64,000 nt of DNA, from the NCBI RefSeq assembly GCF_036320485.1, contig NZ_CP132911.1, positions 2,232,001 to 2,296,000 of the forward strand, read 5' to 3'. The stretch is from Dyella sp. A6 (GTDB lineage Bacteria > Pseudomonadota > Gammaproteobacteria > Xanthomonadales > Rhodanobacteraceae). Positions 27,726 through 35,915 of the stretch are shown here, piece after piece. The notes beneath the pieces are model-generated. The model was not told the DNA's origin, ran no database searches, and worked only from the letters and a program-made list of their open reading frames with translations. A program made the translations under genes and the position numbers. Position 1 is the first letter of the stretch; every line of letters starts with the position of its first letter.

Positions 27726-28469
27726 ATGCACAAGTTTCTGCTCGCATCACTGCTCCTGCTGACGCTGCCCGCGCTCGCCGCCGAACCGACCAAACCCGTC
27801 GTGCCGGGAACCGATCCCGAGGTGTTGCTGCATACGTCGATGGGCGACATCACGCTTGAGCTGTTTCCCGACAAGGCCCCGAAAAGCGTGGCCAATTTCC
27901 TCCGCTATGTCCGCGAAGGTTTCTATGCCGGCACCGTGTTCCACCGCTCGATTCCCGGCTACCTGATCCAGGGTGGCCTGTACACGCGCGAATTGCAGCC
28001 GCGACGCACACACCCGCCGGTGCCCAGCGAAGCGAACAACGGTCTTTCCAACCTGCGCGGCACCATTGCAGTGGCGCGCGGCGCCGACCCCAATTCCGGC
28101 ACATCGCAGTTCTTCATCAACCTGGTCGACAACCGCCGGCTCGACTACGCCGGCAACCAGAGCGGCATGACCTGGGGCTATGCCGTCTTCGGCAAAGTGG
28201 TCAAGGGCATGTCCGTGGTCGACAAGATCGCCGCCCTGCCGACGCGCCCGCTTGGCCCCTTCGCCGCCGACGTGCCCAACCCGCTGGTCGTGATCGAGGG
28301 TGCCCGTGTGCTCAATGACGGCGCTCCGGCTGCCGCCAGCAGCAGCGCTGCACCCGCCGCACCCGCATCCACCGATGCAGCCAAGCCGGAATCCAAGACC
28401 AAGCCGGCCAAACCCGAACCGCATGCGAAGAAGAAGGCCAAAGCGGCGGCCAGCCACTCGCACGCATGA
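27726..28469 (+). CDS. ppiA: Periplasmic cyclophilin-type peptidyl-prolyl isomerase
   Basis: A signal peptide (MHKFLLASLLLLTLPALA) precedes a cyclophilin domain with MGDITLELFPDKAPKSVANFL, GTVFHRSIPGYLIQGG and NSGTSQFFINLVDN. After residue about 195 there is an unusual tail rich in Ala, Pro and Lys, then His (PAKPEPHAKKKAKAAASHSH), absent from typical PpiA and probably disordered. The stop overlaps the lpxH start by 4 bp. Confidence 0.9.
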   Translation: MHKFLLASLLLLTLPALAAEPTKPVVPGTDPEVLLHTSMGDITLELFPDKAPKSVANFLRYVREGFYAGTVFHRSIPGYLIQGGLYTRELQPRRTHPPVPSEANNGLSNLRGTIAVARGADPNSGTSQFFINLVDNRRLDYAGNQSGMTWGYAVFGKVVKGMSVVDKIAALPTRPLGPFAADVPNPLVVIEGARVLNDGAPAAASSSAAPAAPASTDAAKPESKTKPAKPEPHAKKKAKAAASHSHA

Positions 28470-29194
28470 GCGCCACCCTGTTCATCGCCGACCTGCACCT
28501 GGATGACAGCCGGCCGCAGATCACCACGCTGTTCGAACGCTTCCTGGCCAGCGACAGCGTGCGCGACGCCGACGCGCTGTACATCCTCGGCGACCTGGTC
28601 GAGGCATGGATCGGCGACGACGACGACGCCGAACTGCTGCAACGCATCGCCCACGCCACCCGCGCCGTGCACGACGCCGGCGTACCGGTGTACTTCATGG
28701 CCGGCAACCGCGACTTCCTGCTCGGCAGCGACTACGCGCAGCGGGCCGGCTTCAGCATGCTCGACGACGGCACCGTGCACGATCTGTACGGCACCCCCAC
28801 CCTGCTGATGCACGGCGACCTGCTGTGCACCGACGACGTGGCCTACCAGACCGTGCGCAAGCAGGTACGCACGCCCGAGTGGAAGGCCCAGGTGCTCGGC
28901 ATGCCGCTGGAAGCCCGCCGCGCCTTTGCCGCCAAGGCACGTGCCGACAGCAAGGCACACACCGGCAGCACCATGGAGTCGATCATGGACGTCAACCAGG
29001 ACGCCGTGGCCGAGGCCATGCGGCAAGCCGGGGTCACACGCCTGATTCACGGCCATACCCATCGCCCGGCTGTCCACTCTCTCGAAGTCGACGGCCAGCC
29101 CGCGAAGCGCGTCGTACTCGGCGACTGGTACGAACACGGCTCGATGCTGGAAATCACACCGCACCATCTGCAACTGCGCGGCCTGTCGGACTGA
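28466..29194 (+). CDS. lpxH: UDP-2,3-diacylglucosamine diphosphatase
   Basis: LpxH makes lipid X in lipid A synthesis at the inner membrane. It is a calcineurin-like phosphoesterase with FIADLHLDD, ILGDLVEAWIGDDD, GNRDFLLG, LMHGDLLCTDD and IHGHTHRPA, all expected metal-ligand motifs. At 242 residues the length is normal. The start overlaps the cyclophilin gene (ATGA), a pairing also seen as ppiB-lpxH in E. coli. Confidence 0.95.
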   Translation: MSATLFIADLHLDDSRPQITTLFERFLASDSVRDADALYILGDLVEAWIGDDDDAELLQRIAHATRAVHDAGVPVYFMAGNRDFLLGSDYAQRAGFSMLDDGTVHDLYGTPTLLMHGDLLCTDDVAYQTVRKQVRTPEWKAQVLGMPLEARRAFAAKARADSKAHTGSTMESIMDVNQDAVAEAMRQAGVTRLIHGHTHRPAVHSLEVDGQPAKRVVLGDWYEHGSMLEITPHHLQLRGLSD

Positions 29195-29326
29195 GCGCAC
29201 GGCGACACCGATCGCCTCGCCCCCTGTGAACCCACTCCGCAGAGGTTCGCAGCACTTGCGCCGCTTGCTGGACACCGGACATAGTTTCCGCAGGCTCAAG
29301 GAGAGGCCCAGCGGAGCTCAAGGGGA

Positions 29327-30475
29327 ATGAAGATGCGGCGATGGCCATGGCTGGCATGGTGGATGGCGCTGCTTGGCGCCGTGGTCAGCAGTGCTCATGC
29401 CACGGCATGCCCGGCGCCCTCCGGCAAACAGGTCATACACGTTCAGGGACATCCCTTCTCGGCGATTCCCAGCCCTGATGGCTGCTGGCTGTTCGTATCG
29501 AGCAACCGCACAAAGACCAGCGAAGTGATCGTGCTGCACAACGCCGGCGGTGTCTTCGCTATGGATCACGCCGTCACATTGCCGGCCCGGGCCTACGGCG
29601 CCGCCCTCTCGCCTGATGGCAAAACACTGGTGGTAGCCGGCGGTGCAAAAACCAGTGTGCTTGATGTCGAACAGCTCGAGCAACGCAGCGGCCATGCAGT
29701 GCGCGGTGTCCTCGATGACGGCAGGCATGCGGGAGCCGTGTATGTAGCGATATCGCCAGACGGTCGCCACGTCCTGGTGGCAGACGAATGGGCCGCCCGT
29801 ATCGACATGTTCGATCTCGGCAAACTGACGGCAACGGCATCCGAACTGGCCCCGATGGGGCGCATTCGTACCACGCCTTCACCAGTCGGCCTGGCCATCA
29901 CCACCGACGGACATTGGCTGTACGCCACGACCGAAAACGGATTGCCGGGCATGCCGGCCATATGCCATGCCGAGCGAGGCCCCGACCGTGGCCACGCGGA
30001 CGGTCTCTTGCTTCGCATCGACCTGCGGCGCGCACTCGCCCATCCAGCGTATGCCTCGGTGGGTGCCGCACTCCCGGCCGGCTGCAACCCGGTACGTGTC
30101 GCACTGAGCCCGCACGACCACCATCTCTGGGTCACCGAGCGTGGCAGCGGCACGCTGATGATGGTCGACGCCAGCAGCTGGCTCCAGCATGCCACGCAGA
30201 CGAATATCTCCGGCTATTTCGTCGGCGACAGTCCCGTGGGCGTCGTCGTACACCCGGACGGGCATGAAGTGTGGGTGGCGCTCTCGGCCCGCTTCGCCAC
30301 TCATATCAAAGGCGGCCTGTTTGGACTCACGACACCTGCAGCGGGCCGCCCTATGAAGCAATACAGGCTCGATCTTGCGGGGTTTCCGCGTGACGTAACG
30401 TTCCTGCCCGACGGACACTGCCTGGTCGCCACCCTCTACAACGCCAGACAAGTGCTGCTTGTACCTACCCCCTGA
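29327..30475 (+). CDS. Secreted YncE-like beta-propeller protein
   Basis: The 382-residue protein starts with a signal peptide (WLAWWMALLGAVVSSAHA) and contains repeated propeller blades marked by SPDG-type turns: IPSPDGCWLFVSS, LSPDGKTLVVAGG, ISPDGRHVLVAD, ITTDGHWLYATT, LSPHDHHLWVTE, VHPDGHEVWVAL and LPDGHCLVAT. That makes about seven blades. Four Cys residues could form disulfides in the periplasm. Function unknown. It is the last core gene before the island. Confidence 0.75.
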   Translation: MKMRRWPWLAWWMALLGAVVSSAHATACPAPSGKQVIHVQGHPFSAIPSPDGCWLFVSSNRTKTSEVIVLHNAGGVFAMDHAVTLPARAYGAALSPDGKTLVVAGGAKTSVLDVEQLEQRSGHAVRGVLDDGRHAGAVYVAISPDGRHVLVADEWAARIDMFDLGKLTATASELAPMGRIRTTPSPVGLAITTDGHWLYATTENGLPGMPAICHAERGPDRGHADGLLLRIDLRRALAHPAYASVGAALPAGCNPVRVALSPHDHHLWVTERGSGTLMMVDASSWLQHATQTNISGYFVGDSPVGVVVHPDGHEVWVALSARFATHIKGGLFGLTTPAAGRPMKQYRLDLAGFPRDVTFLPDGHCLVATLYNARQVLLVPTP

Positions 30476-30542
30476 AAGCGTGGGCGATCCGGTAAAAACC
30501 AGCGGGACCATCAACATGCCGTAACGCATTTCTTCGGGGCAC

Positions 30543-30572
30543 AAAAAAGCCCTGACGCATCAGGGCTTTTTT
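30543..30572. terminator. Bidirectional intrinsic terminator before the island
   Basis: AAAAAAGCCCTGA, loop CGCA and TCAGGGCTTTTTT form a perfect 13-bp stem with A and T runs. It ends transcription of the beta-propeller gene and, on the minus strand, would have been the terminator of the tRNA-Ser whose 3' end lies 5 bp to its right. Confidence 0.9.
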
Positions 30573-30577
30573 GTATC

Positions 30578-30592
30578 TGGCGGAGAGAGAGG
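30578..30592 (-). repeat. Island attachment site: tRNA-Ser 3' end fragment
   Basis: TGGCGGAGAGAGAGG is the reverse complement of a tRNA-Ser 3' end: T-stem CCTC, acceptor strand TCTCTCC, discriminator G and CCA. The next bases (CCGCCTCC) do not continue as the T loop, so only the last 15 nt are present. The integrase gene follows 180 bp later. This is the att copy left at the tRNA-distal junction; the intact tRNA-Ser should be at the other end of the island. Confidence 0.75.
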
Positions 30593-30771
30593 CCGCCTCC
30601 AACTAGTCCAACCAGGCACAACGGACCACCATCAAACTCAATAATTAATCCTAATATTCAAATACTTATGCTTACTCATGCATCAAGGATCACCAACGAA
30701 TCTCAATCCGTGACAAACCAGCATGGCATACTCAATGGCATACTGACATTCTCGCATGGAGCCCTCGCTCA

Positions 30772-31962
30772 ATGGCGCTACTCACCGATACCAAAGCACG
30801 TAGTGTCAAACCCGGAGGCACCCCGCTGGCGCATGGCGGAGTAACCGGGCTGACACTTCACCCGTCGCCCGCCCACAAGGGGCAAGGCAAATGGGTACTA
30901 CGCTATGTCAGCCCCATCACCAAGAAGCGCCGAAACGCCGGACTCGGCAGCTATCCAGACATCAGCATTGCGGGAGCAGCTGAACAGGCCCGCGTCATGC
31001 GCGACCAGATTGCCCACGGACAGGACCCATTGGAGGTCAAAGCGGCCGAGGCAGCCATGCCGCGTATCCCCACCCTAAGGGAGGCAGCTGAAGTTCTGCA
31101 CAGGGAACTAACCCCGGGCTGGAAGAATGCGAAGCATGCCCAGCAATGGATCAACACTCTGACGGAGTATGCCTTCCCCCTGATTGGCCAGCTTCCGATC
31201 GACCAAGTTCTGCCTCGACACATCGCCGAGGCACTCCGCCCCATCTGGCTGGACAAAGCAGAGACCGCAGGCCGAGTTAAGCAGCGCTTGCATGCCGTCA
31301 TGGCATGGGGGTGGGCGCATGGCCACTGCGCCGCTAATCCCGTGGATGTCGTACATCACCTCCTGCCTCAACAGCCAAGCAAGACTGTCCGCACCCAACA
31401 TCAGCCAGCCATGCCGTGGATGGACATCCCTGCATTCATGGCCAAGCAGCTTCAGCACCCACACGACGTAGTATGTGCTGCTCTTAAGCTGCTGATACTG
31501 ACAGCGACTCGCTCCGGTGAAATCCGGGGCGCTCGGTGGTCCGAATTTGACCTTAAGCACGCCATTTGGACGATTCCAGCCGAACGAATGAAGGCGAAAC
31601 AAGCGCACCGCATCCCCCTCGCCAGGCAGGCAGTCGATCTCATCAAGAAGCAACGTGGTCTGCACGACACCCTGGTATTCCCATCGATGCGCGTTCAGAA
31701 CGAGCTGTCTGATATGACCCTGACGGCCTTCCTACGCCGAGCCAAAGCGGTGAGCGACACCGCTGGCCGTACAGCGACCGCACATGGATTTAGGTCTAGC
31801 TTTCGGGATTGGTGTAGCGAGAACGGCTATGCACGTGATCTCGCAGAGAGATCCCTCGCCCACACGGTTCAGAGCCAAGTAGAAGCGGCATACCACCGAA
31901 CGGATCTACTTGAGCAGCGACGCCCCATGATGCAAGCGTGGGCTGATTTCGTAGCCCGCTAA
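30772..31962 (+). CDS. P4-family tyrosine recombinase (island integrase)
   Basis: The 396-residue protein has the N-terminal DUF4102 arm-binding domain (MALLTDTKARSVKPGG, then RYVSPITKKRRNAGLGSYPD), a SAM-like core-binding domain, and the catalytic domain. Catalytic residues are visible: Arg247 in TATRSGEIRGARW, His338 and Arg341 in HGFRSSFRDW, His364 in LAHTVQSQ and the nucleophile Tyr374 in AAYHRTDLLEQR. It is complete and looks active. It reads away from the tRNA-Ser att copy. Confidence 0.95.
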   Translation: MALLTDTKARSVKPGGTPLAHGGVTGLTLHPSPAHKGQGKWVLRYVSPITKKRRNAGLGSYPDISIAGAAEQARVMRDQIAHGQDPLEVKAAEAAMPRIPTLREAAEVLHRELTPGWKNAKHAQQWINTLTEYAFPLIGQLPIDQVLPRHIAEALRPIWLDKAETAGRVKQRLHAVMAWGWAHGHCAANPVDVVHHLLPQQPSKTVRTQHQPAMPWMDIPAFMAKQLQHPHDVVCAALKLLILTATRSGEIRGARWSEFDLKHAIWTIPAERMKAKQAHRIPLARQAVDLIKKQRGLHDTLVFPSMRVQNELSDMTLTAFLRRAKAVSDTAGRTATAHGFRSSFRDWCSENGYARDLAERSLAHTVQSQVEAAYHRTDLLEQRRPMMQAWADFVAR

Positions 31963-32030
31963 CCGAGCCGCCTTCCCCGAGCCGCTGCACAGGGGAGCGG
32001 TGTCGCTTATGCCAGTTTTCATCAGGAGCA

Positions 32031-32258
32031 TATGAGCGTGGCGTGCAGCTGCAATTGATTGGACCGGGAAAGCCGAACCAGAGCGCCTACTTCGAATCGC
32101 TTAACGGCAGATTTCGCGACGAGTATCTCAACGAGCACTGGTTCCCCAGCCTCCTGCATGCCCGTGCCGAGATCGAACGCTGGCGCTGCGAATACAACGA
32201 GAGGCGACCGAAGAAAGCACTGGCCGGACTGACACCGCCCGCTTACGCGAAGCAGTAA
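32031..32258 (+). pseudogene. 3' fragment of an IS3-family transposase (OrfB)
   Basis: The frame encodes the last about 75 residues of an IS3-type integrase core: YERGVQLQLIGPGKP, ESLNGRFRDEYLNEHWF and WRCEYNERRPKKALAGLTP. The catalytic Glu segment is present but everything upstream is missing, with homology fading before 32025. It is an IS remnant in the 450-bp stretch between the integrase and the next gene; the rest of that stretch (31963-32030 and 32259-32412) shows nothing I recognise. Confidence 0.85.
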
Positions 32259-32412
32259 AAGCCCCCGGACTCTGAACCCATCCGCTACTCAAGGCGGGGA
32301 ATGTCGCCCCGCTACCGGGACCACAAGCACATCCATCCGCATGGCGATGACATACCCCTAAGTCACGATCCGCAGGAGGCCACCCTAAGCTACTGGGCAG
32401 TCATTTCGCGAC

Positions 32413-33348
32413 CTAAGAGCTGACCACACCATCGCCAATCATTTCGCTCTTACAAAATTTTATGAAATCGGACATCATCATCACCCGGCAAGGAACTCCA
32501 AGATATTCAAAAACAGCCACACATTTACGAAAAAAACGCCTATCGTTCGTAACAAAGTAATCACAGTAAGCACCATAAATAGCATGAGTAATATCATGCA
32601 TATCCGATCTGCTCTTGGCAACCGGCTCCGGATAAAATCTTGAAATAGTTAAAAACTTCATAGCCGCCTCAATCATTGCCATAACTGCAGCATGAAAATT
32701 CGCTATTAAAGGAAAGGACTCCCTGGGACTCTCAGGACCTTCCGCCAAAGTTCGCCTAATTTCTTCATTGATAAACTCCGCGCAAGCTATGTTAAATTTT
32801 ACATTTACTACAGAACCCGCCTCAAGAATTTCCTTATATTCCGACATTACGGCCTGCGCGGCACCATCATTACCAAAGAGGCTCATGGGATCAACATTAT
32901 TTACAACCACTGAACTAACATCTGTATCAGCAGCCCTATTGGAAAAATCCTCCTGCCCCTTTTCTGCGGATTTATTCAGGCCGCGATGCAAGTAAACCCG
33001 TTCAAAGCAAACCAAAGTTGATTCATGGTGAAAGTGAGCACCAAAAGGCCCCATCCTAGACACAACCCGCATCCCTCGCCTAAAGCCCGGACCAATAGAT
33101 AAATCCTCCGTAAGATTGGATATTTTCAATAGTTTATCGCTTACGTCCTCAAGCCCTCTTGAACCAGACAAGTAGGGTACGCACAATTCTTCCATATGAG
33201 CCGGGCTATAAACAACGTCCGAATTTTTTGATATAAATTCAGCTATATTGTCAGGAAAAATTCTTTCAACCCCCTCTTCAATAGGATCCACGATGTAAGA
33301 CACAATGTTGTAATCAAGATAAATCTTCTTCCCCGAAAGCACCGTCAT
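32413..33348 (-). CDS. PIN-like nuclease domain protein
   Basis: The 311-residue product starts at the ATG at 33348, 8 bp after AAGGGG; the frame is open 25 codons further. The N-terminus KKIYLDYNIVSYIVD carries a PIN-type Asp (Asp12) and Asn14. The C-terminal part has Asp249, Asp252 (SDMHDITHAIYGA), Asp263 and Asp269 (DYFVTNDRRFF), the layout of PIN RNase active sites. The middle about 180 residues are unlike small PIN toxins. The gene is strikingly AT-rich, a sign of separate origin. No antitoxin-like gene adjoins. A nuclease role, perhaps as effector, is inferred. Confidence 0.6.
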   Translation of the reverse strand: MTVLSGKKIYLDYNIVSYIVDPIEEGVERIFPDNIAEFISKNSDVVYSPAHMEELCVPYLSGSRGLEDVSDKLLKISNLTEDLSIGPGFRRGMRVVSRMGPFGAHFHHESTLVCFERVYLHRGLNKSAEKGQEDFSNRAADTDVSSVVVNNVDPMSLFGNDGAAQAVMSEYKEILEAGSVVNVKFNIACAEFINEEIRRTLAEGPESPRESFPLIANFHAAVMAMIEAAMKFLTISRFYPEPVAKSRSDMHDITHAIYGAYCDYFVTNDRRFFRKCVAVFEYLGVPCRVMMMSDFIKFCKSEMIGDGVVSS

Positions 33349-33461
33349 ATATAACCCCTTCACTTCTAAAAGTGACTTTTTCCAACCATTAAAGCCACCA
33401 ATCTCATGGCAAATAGTAGGCATTTCGCGCGATACCGATACTAGAACCTACGACTACATGT

Positions 33462-34640
33462 TCAACAGCCTTTTCTTCCGTGGCTCTTTATCAGTGGCAA
33501 GACTGCAAACCGGTGTCGTTCGATAACCTCACGCACATACTCAGGCACAACATCCTCTGGCAGCTGACCGGCATCGTTTCTCACGTCGGCAGGCAACCCT
33601 TTTTCAAGGAGCCAGCTGCACATTCCTGGCGTCATAGTCAGGTGCAAGAGACTATTTCCATGCACATCGTGGGCACCATGGAGCGAGCGCACTCTCATCA
33701 GAAGACTGGTGAACACAGGTGAGACAACTGGTAGGCTCGTTAATGGTCTGCCGCCTGCAGAAAGCCGCTCGTTCTCGCAGTCAATGAGGAGGGCGAGGCC
33801 CGTTGCCGTGAGCCCCCGAAGCTCCACGGGTACGCCATCGACTTCCACGGACCGCGTGAAGCGATAGTCACCGTTAGCTCCGCCGTATTTGACGAGGCGA
33901 CGCACCCGCTCAGCATCCCTAGCCTCAAGTGCCCATCCGATGACCTCTGCAGGATGGAAGGCGGCCAGCAATGGCGGTGGTCCGACCAGATCCCTTGCTA
34001 CATCAGCCGAGACGCGGGCCTGATCGCCGTAGCCAAAGTGCTTCAACACTGCGAAATGGTCATTGTCGAGGACTTTTCTCCATTTCGATTTTGGTAGCAA
34101 AGGTAAGGCCCACCCAGTTGCTCCCTTCCCTGCCAGCGCCATGGTCACTTCCGCGCGATCAACCACTCCAAGAAGAGCAAGAGCCTTTTCGCATTCTTCA
34201 ATACTCTTCGGCGACGGATCGGCCACAAGCGCAAGAAGCACTTCCCGCGCACTTGCGCCCCCCATAAACGGCGCACCATGCTCGATGAGGTAACGCAAAA
34301 CACTGCGGCTGCGCGCGAAAGACAGTAGCGTGCGACCTTCGGAATCGACCTGTGCGATGTTGCCTCCGTGATGGAGCAAGAGCGGCGTGAGGAAAAGCCC
34401 GTCCGCTTCACTGTCGAGAGTGACGGCCCAGGACACTGCGGTAAGGTTCGTAAGCCATTTGCCATCGCGCATCTCGTGCACCATGCATTCAAGCTCGAGG
34501 TTCGCTCCGGCCGCGAGTTGCTCTGTGATGCCGTAGAGGTCACACCTGAACAGCGCATGCTCTAATGCACGCGTGGCGTCGTCTGGACTACCCGTTGTCG
34601 TCGTAGGCACCGCTTGAACTTGCACTTGCGGCATCTGCAA
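33462..34640 (-). CDS. Ankyrin-repeat protein of unknown function
   Basis: The 392-residue protein contains several ankyrin-like units: RALEHALFRCDLYGITEQLAAGANLE, LTAVSWAVTLDSEADGLFLTPLLLHHGGNIAQVDSEGRTLL-type sequence, SVLRYLIEHGAPF, and near the C-terminus NSLLHLTMTPGMCSWLLEKGLPADVRNDAG. Repeats suggest protein binding. There is no signal peptide or membrane segment. It lies between the ParB-like gene and the PIN-like gene, all on the minus strand, with gaps of 131 and 113 bp. Its role is unknown. Confidence 0.65.
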   Translation of the reverse strand: MQMPQVQVQAVPTTTTGSPDDATRALEHALFRCDLYGITEQLAAGANLELECMVHEMRDGKWLTNLTAVSWAVTLDSEADGLFLTPLLLHHGGNIAQVDSEGRTLLSFARSRSVLRYLIEHGAPFMGGASAREVLLALVADPSPKSIEECEKALALLGVVDRAEVTMALAGKGATGWALPLLPKSKWRKVLDNDHFAVLKHFGYGDQARVSADVARDLVGPPPLLAAFHPAEVIGWALEARDAERVRRLVKYGGANGDYRFTRSVEVDGVPVELRGLTATGLALLIDCENERLSAGGRPLTSLPVVSPVFTSLLMRVRSLHGAHDVHGNSLLHLTMTPGMCSWLLEKGLPADVRNDAGQLPEDVVPEYVREVIERHRFAVLPLIKSHGRKGC

Positions 34641-34771
34641 TTCCCATCTTCTTCAAACAACCAGCCCCGAAAAGCAACGATTGACCGCCCGGTCCCTTGT
34701 TGCTCCGTCCTTTGTTCTAGGCGGTCCAATAATTGGGCGACAACGACACGTAAACAGGAAGGCGCGTCAGA

Positions 34772-35899
34772 TCAGGCGGGCGCGAGCGCGACCTCCACCA
34801 TCCGCTTTCGCTCAATGAGCACTTCCAGCATGGCGTCGAGGGCGCAGAGAAACTCCTCGGGATCATCGGACATCGCCGACTGGGGCAGCTCCCCAAGCAT
34901 CGCTGTCGCCGCTGCCATCGCCTTGCGCCAATCCTTTGGCTTTGGCACGTTGGCCGTTGCGGCATTTCGCGCTTGGTCAATGGTTAATTCGAAAGAATCG
35001 AGTTGGCTCAGCAGTGACCAATGCTGATTCTCAACGAGGTAAGCCACGTCCTTGATTTGCCGAGGATCATGAATCCTACGCCCGTTTCCTTGCTCCTCGT
35101 CGGGTGTGATCCAAGAATAGAAGCGCTTGCAGTTCTCAACGTTCGAAAATGACCGGGTGTTGTCGCTCCATCCAAGCCAGTCCTTCAGCGAACTCGTGCG
35201 AAGGACGGTCTCGAACAGGGAAAAATAGTCGTTCCTAGCCTTCCGGCCATAGTCTTCATCAGCAGCCATCTGCGCAAGAGCCTTGTAAGGCCGGTAGAGC
35301 CTTCCGACGGCCACGGCCGACAAGCCAAACTGTTGGCCGGTCGCCGACATTGACTGGCCGAGCCGGTCTATCTGGTCGGCGATGAGCTTGGCGCGTTGCG
35401 CGGGTTCCCAATCGCGGACGCCATTGATATGGCGGATGCCCTGGAGGATCCAACTGATGTCTTCACCACTTTTGCCCTGGTAGACCAGGACCTCGATCTC
35501 GTTAGTCTGGGCCACCAACCGCTCTAGTTGTTCGGGCGGAATCTCTGCATCAAATGACCGACCTTCGGCGATGTCCTGTCGGAGTCGGGAGAGCGACTGG
35601 AAACGGCGATTTCCTTCTACCACAACGAATTTGCCTGGCACCCCTTCGAGTTCACGCACGACAATACGGTCGAGGAGCAAAAAACCGTTGTACAGGATGC
35701 TGTTGTAGAGCGAATCGATGCCATGATTGTGGTTGTCAATTTCATCTCGCGTCCGCTTTTGGACCGCTGGCATGACAATGCGTTTGTCAGGAACGGGGTT
35801 GTGGGCTGCGCCGGTCCAGAAGCGAGGATTGTTCGGGTCAAGATAAATGTTGGCCACATCGATGCGATGGGCGGAGAGCTGTTCTGTATACATCGTCAT
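34772..35899 (-). CDS. ParB-like nuclease-fold protein
   Basis: The 375-residue protein starts MTMYTEQLSAHRIDVANIYL (ATG at 35899, or 35893), preceded by AGGGA. The N-terminal part shows a ParB/Srx-type fold: a positioning segment IDSLYNSILYNGFLLLDRIVVREL followed by FVVVEGNRRFQSLSRL, where EGNRR matches the ParB box II pattern. A helical region with an HTH-like stretch (SATGQQFGLSAVAVGRLYR) follows. It is 16 bp after the DGQHR gene on the same strand and forms a GIY-YIG / DGQHR / ParB-like cassette. I infer DNA binding or cleavage, not chromosome partition, since no ParA is present. Confidence 0.7.
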   Translation of the reverse strand: MTMYTEQLSAHRIDVANIYLDPNNPRFWTGAAHNPVPDKRIVMPAVQKRTRDEIDNHNHGIDSLYNSILYNGFLLLDRIVVRELEGVPGKFVVVEGNRRFQSLSRLRQDIAEGRSFDAEIPPEQLERLVAQTNEIEVLVYQGKSGEDISWILQGIRHINGVRDWEPAQRAKLIADQIDRLGQSMSATGQQFGLSAVAVGRLYRPYKALAQMAADEDYGRKARNDYFSLFETVLRTSSLKDWLGWSDNTRSFSNVENCKRFYSWITPDEEQGNGRRIHDPRQIKDVAYLVENQHWSLLSQLDSFELTIDQARNAATANVPKPKDWRKAMAAATAMLGELPQSAMSDDPEEFLCALDAMLEVLIERKRMVEVALAPA

Positions 35900-35915
35900 C
35901 GATCCCTGATAGCAG

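Noticed and set aside
32413..34640. Toxin-antitoxin pair
   Set aside because: The PIN-like protein is far larger than VapC toxins and the ankyrin protein is not a known antitoxin type.
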